Positions 57,087-64,000 of a stretch of 64,000 bases of DNA are shown piece by piece (position 1 is the stretch's first letter; the number at the start of each line of letters is the position of its first letter). The notes below the pieces were generated by a model. It had not been told where the DNA came from. It was given only the letters and a program-made list of their open reading frames with translations, and did not search any database. This DNA is from Hallerella succinigenes (lineage in GTDB: Bacteria; Fibrobacterota; Fibrobacteria; Fibrobacterales; Fibrobacteraceae). The position numbers and the translations under genes are program-made. Location of the stretch: positions 1,240,001 to 1,304,000 of the forward strand of contig NZ_PGEX01000001.1 of NCBI RefSeq assembly GCF_002797675.1, written 5' to 3'.

Positions 57087-57818
57087 TTAATGCGCCGAAG
57101 CAGCCGGAGCCTTCACGCCGAGCAATTCCACTTCGAATACGAGGAGGCTGTTACCCGGAATCATCGGCTGACGACCGTTCGGACCGTAACCGAGATTGCT
57201 CGGAATCCAAGCTTCGACCTTGGTGCCGACCTTCATCGTCTTGAGAAGTTCGGTCCAGCCCGGAATCACAGCCTTCACCGGGAATTCAGCCGGCTGTCCA
57301 CGCTTGATGGAGCTGTCGAATTCTTTACCGTCCAGGAGCTTGCCTGCATAATGGACTGTCACAATGGAAGAATCGGTCGGGATTTCGCCATTCCCTTCGG
57401 TAATCACCTTGTACTGAAGACCGCTTTCGGTAGTGATCACGCCTTCAGCCGTCTTGTTCTTAGCGAGGAAAGCTTCTTGGTCAGCCAAGTTCTGGGCAGC
57501 CACAGCGCTGTCCTTCGCAATCTTCTTATGCTGAAGCTTCTGGGAGAATTCGTTCAAAACTGCGATCACCGCGGAGTCGTTTAAAAGATACTTGGAACTA
57601 TCCTGGTAATAACGATCCTTGAAGCCCCGGAAGAACGCGTTAAGATCGAGTTCAATCGAGTCACGTGCAACGAGCTGGCCATGAGCCTGCATGCCGAAGT
57701 TGGCACCGAGAGCATAGCTGTAGTTATCCTTTTCCGTCACCAAAGCGGACTTGTCACCGATTTCATTGCAACCGGCGAGAAAAGCGGCGCAAAGGCCGAG
57801 AGCGATCCATTTTTTCAT
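57087..57818 (-). CDS. FKBP-type peptidyl-prolyl isomerase lipoprotein, 243 aa
   Basis: Lipobox LAGC (Cys17). The N-terminal FkpA-like dimerisation helices (SYALGANFGMQ, FFRGFKD) lead to the FKBP domain (GLQYKVITEGNG, VTVHYAGKLLDGKEFDSS, VIPGWTELLKTMKVG, LLVFEVELL). It acts as periplasmic prolyl isomerase and chaperone. ATG 57818 has AAGGAT upstream. Confidence 0.92.
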   Translation of the reverse strand: MKKWIALGLCAAFLAGCNEIGDKSALVTEKDNYSYALGANFGMQAHGQLVARDSIELDLNAFFRGFKDRYYQDSSKYLLNDSAVIAVLNEFSQKLQHKKIAKDSAVAAQNLADQEAFLAKNKTAEGVITTESGLQYKVITEGNGEIPTDSSIVTVHYAGKLLDGKEFDSSIKRGQPAEFPVKAVIPGWTELLKTMKVGTKVEAWIPSNLGYGPNGRQPMIPGNSLLVFEVELLGVKAPAASAH

Positions 57819-57979
57819 TTTAGTATCCTTTTGCGAATCAATTTCGTGTGCCAATAAGATAAAATTTTTGAGAAAGAGAGACCTCTAGGAAATGTCCATT
57901 TCTGTCAAAAATCAGCCTCCAAAATCTTGTCACTTATCGGTTGCAGGATTTTTTGGCCATTTTGATACCATTGGAAGTG

Positions 57980-58285
57980 ATGACTGAACGCCCGCTCGCC
58001 AATCGCATCTTAAGAGATGTCCTGATTTATCTTCGTAAGGAACAGAATATTAGTCAAGAGACCTTGGCCAAGTTGAGCGATGTATCCAGAACCCATATTT
58101 CCCGACTAGAGACCTGTGCGGAATCCGCTACTCTCGAAACCCTTTCTAAAATTCTCCAGGGAACAGGCACATCGTGGGAAACATTTGGTGCGCTGATGGA
58201 GCAAATGCAACAAAAACAGCTCGGAAACAGCCCTTTATCCATGGTTGCGGAGCCCAAGGGGCCTCACTGGAGCGAAAAATTGTAA
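57980..58285 (+). CDS. XRE-family helix-turn-helix protein, 101 aa
   Basis: HTH_XRE core YLRKEQNISQETLAKLSDVS followed by RTHISRLETCAESATLETL. Small DNA-binding protein without a sensor domain. The ATG at 57980 is preceded by GGAAG. The YugP-type protease gene begins 30 bases later, so it may regulate that unit. Confidence 0.85.
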   Translation: MTERPLANRILRDVLIYLRKEQNISQETLAKLSDVSRTHISRLETCAESATLETLSKILQGTGTSWETFGALMEQMQQKQLGNSPLSMVAEPKGPHWSEKL

Positions 58286-58315
58286 TTTGAGAGGGTCATA
58301 AAGGAGATTTGACCT

Positions 58316-59032
58316 ATGATGTTCGACCCTATTTATATGGGCATTTTGCTCTTTACTCTCGCGATTTCCGGAATCGTTTCGGCGATGGTGAAATCCCGAT
58401 TCAATGCGGGCCAGAAAGTACGCATTCAAAGTGGACTGACCGGGGCTGAAGTCGCTTCGGCGATTCTTGCAGACGCAGGCATCTTTGACGTACGCATCCA
58501 GGAAACACGCGGTTTCCTTTCGGACTATTACAATCCGATGGACAAGACGTTAAACCTTTCGAGCGAGGTTTTTCACGGTCGCAGTGCAAGTTCTGCAGGC
58601 GTTGCCGCGCATGAAGTCGGCCACGCGATTCAGCACGCACAGAATTATTTTCCGATGTGGCTCCGTTCCGCGATTGTACCGGCGGCGAACATCGGTTCGA
58701 ATCTTGGACCGTGGCTCGTGATTCTCGGTATCATTATATCGGCAGGAAAGCCCATCATTGGAACAAACATAGCGACAATCGGCGTTTTGCTGTTCGGTAT
58801 TGCGACGCTCTTTTCGCTCGTGACCGTGCCTGTGGAATTCGATGCATCTTCCCGTGCCAAGAAGTGCCTTGCCCGTTTGAACATTCTCGCTCCGGGTCGT
58901 GAACGCGATGTGGTTGCAGGCGTTTTGTTTGCGGCCGGGCTCACCTATGTAGCGGCTGCCGTTTCCTCGATTCTGCAGCTTCTTTACTGGGCGCTGCGAG
59001 CAGGGCTTTTAGGCGGAAGGAGTGATGACTAG
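58316..59032 (+). CDS. Membrane zinc metallopeptidase, YugP type (PF04298), 238 aa
   Basis: A membrane helix at the N-terminus, the zinc motif AAHEVGHAIQ at about residue 98, then three more hydrophobic segments. VPVEFDASSRAKKCLARL is a family signature. AAGGAG stands at the proper distance. The role is unknown; it may degrade membrane proteins. One-base overlap with the next gene. Confidence 0.88.
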   Translation: MMFDPIYMGILLFTLAISGIVSAMVKSRFNAGQKVRIQSGLTGAEVASAILADAGIFDVRIQETRGFLSDYYNPMDKTLNLSSEVFHGRSASSAGVAAHEVGHAIQHAQNYFPMWLRSAIVPAANIGSNLGPWLVILGIIISAGKPIIGTNIATIGVLLFGIATLFSLVTVPVEFDASSRAKKCLARLNILAPGRERDVVAGVLFAAGLTYVAAAVSSILQLLYWALRAGLLGGRSDD

Positions 59033-59316
59033 TGGCAAGCTCTAGACTGGAAATCGAATGCCCCATGTGCCACGGCATGATCATTATCGACCGTGATACG
59101 GGAAAAATCCTGGAGCATCAGGCAGTCCAAAAGAAAAAGCAATCCTTGGAAGAATTCCTTGTCAAGGAAAAAACGCGCACCGAAGATTTGGATAAAAAGT
59201 TCGCCGAAGCAAGGGAACGCGAAAAGAACCGTCTTTCGGAAATCGAAAAGAAGTTCCAGGCTGCGAAAAACAATCCGAATCTGAAAGATCCGCCACCCAG
59301 CATCCAATGGGACTGA
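59032..59316 (+). CDS. Small zinc-ribbon / coiled-coil protein, 94 aa
   Basis: Starts with GTG after AAGGAG; its first base is the last base of the upstream stop codon. CPMCHG near residue 10 supplies one Cys pair, and the rest (KKKQSLEEFLVKEKTRTEDL, KKFAEAREREKNR) is an amphipathic helix. No known family. Probably co-translated with the protease. Confidence 0.75.
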   Translation: MASSRLEIECPMCHGMIIIDRDTGKILEHQAVQKKKQSLEEFLVKEKTRTEDLDKKFAEAREREKNRLSEIEKKFQAAKNNPNLKDPPPSIQWD

Positions 59317-59322
59317 TTGTCG

Positions 59323-60585
59323 TTAAAGATTTTCTTCTGCGGAATCGGCGTCGTCCGGTTCCGTTTCCTGTAGGAGCTCTTCCGGAATAGGAGGCTCTGT
59401 GTTTTCTGCGAGGCTTGCTGCGATTTCCGCTTCTTCGACTTGAGCGGTAGCTTCATCCAAGGCTTCGTCTTCCGCACGGATTTCGATTTTTTCCTCTTCG
59501 ACAGAGGCATTCGCCGTTTCAGACGCTTCTCCCGCCTGAGAAGAAGTTTCCAAAGTTTCGGAAGGTTCGGAAGGCTCGGACGATTCGGAATCCGACTGCC
59601 CAGCGTTCAATTCCGCTTCGACAGCGGCCACATCCAATTCACCGTTCAACATCGCCATGATGTCGTCATCCTTAATCGCCTTGCCGTGAGAAGCGAGGAG
59701 CGAAGCGGTACGCATCACCTGATCGAGAGTGGCCTGCTGATTATCGTTACGGACAAGTTCACGTTCACGGAGTTTTTCAAGAATGCCCGGTTTGTATTCG
59801 TGTTCCGGTTCGTAAATGCGCGTTTCGTTCGCCATTTCTTCGGCGAATTCCGCGTTGTCTTTTTTGCGGTAAAGCCAGATCGCGCCAAAGAGTTCGCTCT
59901 GACGGAACACGACTTCATCGGTCTTGATCATTTCCATCAAAGCCATGAAGGTCACGACCGTGACGATCGGCAACGGATCACGGCCCAGAAGATCTTCAAA
60001 GAGGACGCGGCCTTCACGGTGAAGCGTATTCGAAATAAACTGCTGGCGATCTTCAATCGTCACGTCATCGAGTTCAATGTGATGAACGTTTTCGCTGTTA
60101 CGCGTCTTGAGCATTTTCTGGTAAGCGCGGAAAAGCTGCCAAATGTTCGCATCGGCGAGCGTGTCTTCTTCGCTTTCCGTCTTTTCCATGCGGCCACGGT
60201 AACAAGATCCGAAGTTCTCATTTTCCATGCCCTGCAATTCCTTTGCCACCTGTTTGTAGCGTTGGTATTCGAGCATCTGCTGAATGAGTTCGTCGCGGGA
60301 AAGATCGATTTCCGCTTCGTCTTGTTCAGTCCGCTGGTCCTTCGGCAAAAGTTCGCGAACCTTCATCGCCATAAGGCGGCTCGCCATCAGCAAGAAGTCC
60401 CCAGCCTGCGAAAGATCCGCCTGGGAAATATCTTTCATCCATTCGAGATACTGATCGGTGATTTCCGCAATCGAAATATCGGCGGGCTTCACTTCGCTTT
60501 GCTGCACCAAGTACAGCAAAAGATCCATCGGGCCTTCAAATGCACCGATGTGTACCTCGTAAGATTCTGGGGCTTCGTAATTCAA
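59323..60585 (-). CDS. scpA: Segregation and condensation protein A with long acidic tail, 420 aa
   Basis: The kleisin of the SMC-ScpAB condensin: AFEGPMDLLLYLVQQSEVKP at the N-terminus, EITDQYLEWM, and a C-terminal winged-helix region near residue 200 (LLGRDPLPIVTVVTFMALME). Residues about 325-420 form an extra Glu/Ser-rich, probably disordered tail not present in the usual ~250-residue ScpA. It follows glmS by one base. Confidence 0.9.
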   Translation of the reverse strand: MNYEAPESYEVHIGAFEGPMDLLLYLVQQSEVKPADISIAEITDQYLEWMKDISQADLSQAGDFLLMASRLMAMKVRELLPKDQRTEQDEAEIDLSRDELIQQMLEYQRYKQVAKELQGMENENFGSCYRGRMEKTESEEDTLADANIWQLFRAYQKMLKTRNSENVHHIELDDVTIEDRQQFISNTLHREGRVLFEDLLGRDPLPIVTVVTFMALMEMIKTDEVVFRQSELFGAIWLYRKKDNAEFAEEMANETRIYEPEHEYKPGILEKLRERELVRNDNQQATLDQVMRTASLLASHGKAIKDDDIMAMLNGELDVAAVEAELNAGQSDSESSEPSEPSETLETSSQAGEASETANASVEEEKIEIRAEDEALDEATAQVEEAEIAASLAENTEPPIPEELLQETEPDDADSAEENL

Positions 60586-60586
60586 A

Positions 60587-62419
60587 TTATTCCACCGTTA
60601 CGCTCTTTGCCAAGTTGCGCGGCTGATCAACATCATTTCCGCGGAGCACAGCAATGTGGTAAGCCAAAAGTTGAAGTGGCACACAGGTGATGAGCGGCAT
60701 CAGCATCGAATTTACCTTCGGCACATAGATGACATCATCTGCATAGTCCGAAAGTTCCGTGCAGTCTTCTGTTGTCACCGCAATGATGCGGCCTCCGCGA
60801 GCCTTGATTTCACGCACATTCGAAAGCACCTTGTCAAAAAGGCTGTCCTTCGGAGCGATCACGACGACCGGCATGTTTTCATCGATCAAAGCGATCGGGC
60901 CATGTTTCATTTCGGCAGCCGGATAACCTTCCGCATGGATGTAGCTGATTTCCTTGAGCTTCAAGGCGCCTTCCATCGCAACCGGGTAGTTGTAATGACG
61001 ACCGAGGTAAAGGAAGTTGTGTGCATTCACATACTTCTTCGCGATTTCACGGATCTTGTCTGAAAGCTTTAATATTTCTTCGATCTGTTCCGGAATTTTC
61101 GCAATCGCATGGGCAAATTCAATTCCCTGTTCCGCCGACACACGACGTTCGCGTCCGAGTAAAAGAGCAACCATCGCAAGGACTGTCACCTGCGAAGAGA
61201 AAGCCTTGGTACTGGCCACGCCGATTTCCGGACCTGCGTGCAAGTAAACCCCACCGTTGCTTTCACGCGCGATCGTCGAACCGACCGCATTGCAAATGCC
61301 GAGCACCGTAGCGCCCTTTGTCTGCGCTTCGCGAAGTGCAGCAAGCGTATCCGCCGTTTCACCGGACTGGGAAATCACAAAGACGAGGGTTCCCGGCTTA
61401 ATAATCGGATTCCGGTAACGGAATTCCGAAGCATATTCCACTTCGACCGGAACGCCGGCGAGATCTTCGATCAGATATTCACCGACCATGCCTGCATAGT
61501 AACTTGTACCGCACGCCGTAATGATGATTCGGTTCAGGTTGCGCAGTTCCAGACGGTTTGCGTCAAGACCGGCGAGCTTTGCCGAACCATCGGCAAAGAG
61601 CAGGCGCCCACGCATCGTGTTACGCAGAGCTTCCGGCTGCTCAAAGATTTCCTTGAGCATGTAATGCTCAAAGCCGCCTTTGCTCGCCGCATCCGCGTCA
61701 AATTCGATTTCTTCCACGTTGCGGTTTACCGTGTGGCTCGAAACCGTCATGATTTCGTAACCGGTGCGTTTTGCAACCACCACATCGTCGTCGTTCAAAT
61801 AAACGACCTTCTGCGTGTAATCGACAATCGCCGCCACATCGCTCGCAAGGAAATATTCGCTCTCGCTACCGAGACCTAAAACGAGCGGACTTCCACGGCG
61901 TGCACCGATCATCGTTTCCGGTTCATCGGCACAGAGGACTGCAAGGCCAAACGTTCCTTCGAGCTTATTCAGCGTCGCAAGAACTGCCGACTTGAAATCG
62001 CCCTTGTAAAGCTTAGCGATCAAATGGGCGATGACTTCCGTATCCGTTTCGGACTTGAATTCGACGCCTTCGGATTTGAGCTTGTTCTTGATCTGGACGT
62101 AGTTTTCGATGATGCCGTTGTGTACCACCATGAACTTGCCGTCAAAGCTGACCTGCGGGTGAGCGTTCGCTTCGGAAGGGACGCCGTGCGTTGCCCAACG
62201 GGTGTGCGCAATGCCGATGTTTGCGAAGAGAGGATGTTCTTTTAGTTTCTTTTCAAGTTCGACGATTTTACCCGTCGCCTTTTCGAGTTCAAGCGTTTTG
62301 TTCGGATGCGCGACGGCGACTCCCGAGGAGTCGTATCCACGGTATTCCAAACGCTTCAGTCCGCTGACGAGAACGCCGATCGCGTCCCGGCTTCCGATGT
62401 AGCCAACGATTCCGCACAT
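60587..62419 (-). CDS. glmS: Glutamine-fructose-6-phosphate aminotransferase (isomerizing)
   Basis: Makes glucosamine-6-phosphate for peptidoglycan and LPS. Cys2 (MCGIVGYIGSRDA) is the glutaminase nucleophile; RWATHGVPSEANAHP and two SIS domains (SQSGETADT, STKAFSSQVTVLA) follow. 610 residues; ends NLAKSVTVE. Between glmM and scpA with 11 and 1 base gaps. Confidence 0.97.
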   Translation of the reverse strand: MCGIVGYIGSRDAIGVLVSGLKRLEYRGYDSSGVAVAHPNKTLELEKATGKIVELEKKLKEHPLFANIGIAHTRWATHGVPSEANAHPQVSFDGKFMVVHNGIIENYVQIKNKLKSEGVEFKSETDTEVIAHLIAKLYKGDFKSAVLATLNKLEGTFGLAVLCADEPETMIGARRGSPLVLGLGSESEYFLASDVAAIVDYTQKVVYLNDDDVVVAKRTGYEIMTVSSHTVNRNVEEIEFDADAASKGGFEHYMLKEIFEQPEALRNTMRGRLLFADGSAKLAGLDANRLELRNLNRIIITACGTSYYAGMVGEYLIEDLAGVPVEVEYASEFRYRNPIIKPGTLVFVISQSGETADTLAALREAQTKGATVLGICNAVGSTIARESNGGVYLHAGPEIGVASTKAFSSQVTVLAMVALLLGRERRVSAEQGIEFAHAIAKIPEQIEEILKLSDKIREIAKKYVNAHNFLYLGRHYNYPVAMEGALKLKEISYIHAEGYPAAEMKHGPIALIDENMPVVVIAPKDSLFDKVLSNVREIKARGGRIIAVTTEDCTELSDYADDVIYVPKVNSMLMPLITCVPLQLLAYHIAVLRGNDVDQPRNLAKSVTVE

Positions 62420-62430
62420 ATTCCAAACCC

Positions 62431-63774
62431 CTACTTGATCTTCGCTTCAACTCGAGCACAAAGTTCTTCGGCTTCGGCTTCCGTCGGAGCTTCCGAAATC
62501 ACACGAATTACCGGTTCCGTATTGGAAGCTCGGACATGGACAAAGCTCTTGTCCTTTCCAAGCCAGAGACCGTCACGCGTATCTGCCGTCCAGTCCGAAA
62601 AATCCTTCGCCACGGCGCTGAAGATTTCCTTCACCGGCTTATCGCCGAGCGGGAACTTCTTCTTCGGCATCGCATAGCTCGGATGTTCCGCTTTGAACTT
62701 TTCCGGGCCACCGTTATTTTCAGCCATCCATGCGAGGACGAGAGCTGCAGAAACGAGAGAGTCGCGACCGTAGTGGAGCGCCGGCAAAATCACGCCGCCG
62801 TTGCCTTCACCGCCAACGACACAGCCTTCCTTCATCATCTGGAGGCTCACATTTACTTCACCGACCTTGGCACGGGAGAATCCGACACCGAACTTTTCAG
62901 CGACGTCCGCCGTCATGCGGGACGTAGAAAGATTCACGCAGACCGGGCCTTTCTTCTTTGAAAGAACACTTTCCGTTGCAATGGCAAGCGTATATTCTTC
63001 ACCGATTGCCACACCGTTACCGTCGACGAGAGCACAGCGATCCGCATCTGGGTCCACTGCAAAACCGACTGCGCAATGATGATCGCACACAGCTTTGCCC
63101 AAATCCACAAGATTCGAGGGAATAGGCTCCGGTCCTCGCGGGAACATACCATCCGGAGTGCAGTTCACACGCACGACTTCGCAGCCGAGCTTTTCAAGCA
63201 AGCGCGGAACAATGTAAGAGCCAGCACCGTTCACGGCGTCGACAGCTACCTTGAAACGCTTTGCACGGATCGCTTCGACATCTATAAACGGAATGGCGAG
63301 CGTATCGTCAATATGGAAAGCATCTGCATCCTTCAAAATTTCGACGGTACCCATCTGACGGTAATCCGGGTAAATAAACTTTCCCGAGTCCGCAATGGCA
63401 AAGAGTTCCTTGACTTCATCCGGTCCAAGGAAAATGCCCTTCTGATCGAGGAACTTGAGAGCATTCCATTCGAGCGGATTGTGGCTCGCCGTGATGATGA
63501 TACCTGCGTCTGCATGAAGACGGGTGACGTAGAGTTCCACGCTCGGAGTGGTCGCGAGGCCGACGTCGATCACGTCGGCACCGGCGAGGCGGCAGAGGCC
63601 CGAAACATACGAGACGATCGCATCGCCGGTCGGGCGGCTATCGCGACCGATCACGACTTTACGTGCACCGGTCACTTCCAAAAATGCTTTCACATGATTT
63701 GTCAAAACAGTCGGAGTCAGCGTATCACCAACGATACCGCGGATTCCTGAAACAGAGCGCATTAAAACGGACAT
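62431..63774 (-). CDS. glmM: Phosphoglucosamine mutase
   Basis: Converts glucosamine-6-P to glucosamine-1-P. Active Ser97 in TASHNP, metal loop DPDADRCALVDG, sugar loop GEGNGG and C-terminal phosphate-binding RASNTEPVIRV. A phosphomannomutase role is possible for the family, but the adjacent glmS favours glmM. GGAAGGA precedes the ATG. First gene of the operon. Confidence 0.88.
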   Translation of the reverse strand: MSVLMRSVSGIRGIVGDTLTPTVLTNHVKAFLEVTGARKVVIGRDSRPTGDAIVSYVSGLCRLAGADVIDVGLATTPSVELYVTRLHADAGIIITASHNPLEWNALKFLDQKGIFLGPDEVKELFAIADSGKFIYPDYRQMGTVEILKDADAFHIDDTLAIPFIDVEAIRAKRFKVAVDAVNGAGSYIVPRLLEKLGCEVVRVNCTPDGMFPRGPEPIPSNLVDLGKAVCDHHCAVGFAVDPDADRCALVDGNGVAIGEEYTLAIATESVLSKKKGPVCVNLSTSRMTADVAEKFGVGFSRAKVGEVNVSLQMMKEGCVVGGEGNGGVILPALHYGRDSLVSAALVLAWMAENNGGPEKFKAEHPSYAMPKKKFPLGDKPVKEIFSAVAKDFSDWTADTRDGLWLGKDKSFVHVRASNTEPVIRVISEAPTEAEAEELCARVEAKIK

Positions 63775-63846
63775 AGTATTCCTTCCAAATAACTTCCTCG
63801 TAAAGTTACAAAATTCCTATCCAACGTAAGTTTCTATTTTTGGCGC

Positions 63847-64000
63847 ATGGCTTTACTTTCCGTAAAAAATCTGACTCTCCGTTTTAGCGACCCGGCGCTT
63901 CTCGATTCCGTGTCGTTCGACATCAACGAAGGCGAACGCGTTTGTCTCATGGGCCGTAACGGAGAAGGAAAAAGCTCCCTTCTCAAAATCATCTCGGGCG
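63847..64000 (+). CDS. ABC-F family ATPase, 5' end (cut by window edge)
   Basis: The first 51 codons read ALLSVKNLTLRFSDPALLD and Walker A GRNGEGKSSLLKI, as in Uup/EttA-type ABC-F proteins. These bind the ribosome or act in translation and DNA repair. Divergent from glmM. The remainder lies outside the window. Confidence 0.78.
   Translation, partial: MALLSVKNLTLRFSDPALLDSVSFDINEGERVCLMGRNGEGKSSLLKIISG

Noticed and set aside
60587-62480. glmS ribozyme or riboswitch upstream of glmS
   Set aside because: Only 11 bases separate glmM and glmS; there is no space for the structure.

Overview
The window looks like chromosome of a Fibrobacter-type bacterium (Fibrobacterota). The basis is a SprA-type type IX secretion (T9SS) translocon gene, secreted GH30 and pectate lyase enzymes with serine-rich linkers and short C-terminal sorting-like modules, many lipoproteins, and moderate G+C. 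No rRNA, CRISPR array or prophage is visible. Two tRNA genes are present: Cys-GCA and Glu-UUC. All family names come from reading the sequence; no search was run.

Layout. 1-5.3 kb: a type IV pilin locus with one complete pilin gene, two silent C-terminal pilin cassettes and the 3' end of another at the left edge. Within it lie a tyrosine recombinase, a three-gene DUF3990/DUF3791 module and an AAA+/DUF4143 ATPase. All three cassette boundaries seen carry the same 18-base core, and the cassettes face each other in convergent pairs. This is the geometry of an invertible, shufflon-like pilin switch and is the most striking feature of the window. 5.3-11 kb: a PD-(D/E)XK family protein with a repetitive coiled-coil tail, a HAD phosphatase, two envelope lipoproteins (COG3014 and LpoB types), a small outer-membrane protein and two Rrf2 regulators. 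11-19.8 kb: a leftward operon gltX - zinc-ribbon/BON-like protein - WYL regulator - queA - GH57/DUF3536 - cysS. 19.9-28 kb: trmO, the GH30 enzyme, a flavin-binding-fold protein, a Cys-rich secreted protein, the pectate lyase with a palindromic operator, and a COG3044 ATPase. 28-32.2 kb: a PEGA protein and a c-di-GMP phosphodiesterase/cyclase pair. 32.3-40 kb: tRNA-Cys, a DUF374 acyltransferase, a DEDDh exonuclease, an antiporter, and a leftward operon for an ABC exporter, a methyltransferase, waaA and ispH, with rpmB downstream. 40-52 kb: tRNA-Glu, a BASS transporter, then sprA - two half-size chromate transporters - acyl-ACP thioesterase, and a lone AIPR-family protein. 52-64 kb: an MBL lipoprotein, LRR protein, S41 protease, M23 and FKBP lipoproteins, an XRE regulator, a YugP-type protease, the glmM-glmS-scpA operon, and the start of an ABC-F ATPase cut by the right edge.

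How the genes work together. The envelope is the main theme: surface pili whose tip-exposed sequence may be switched by inversion, a T9SS translocon with two plausible secreted cargo enzymes for xylan and pectin, LPS core synthesis (waaA), peptidoglycan control (LpoB, M23, glmS/glmM), and c-di-GMP signalling. A second theme is translation (gltX, cysS, queA, trmO, rpmB, two tRNAs). Possible conflict systems (DUF3990 module, AIPR) lie in or near variable regions. Most long open frames opposite sprA, gltX, cysS and the GH57 gene are codon-bias shadows and were left out.
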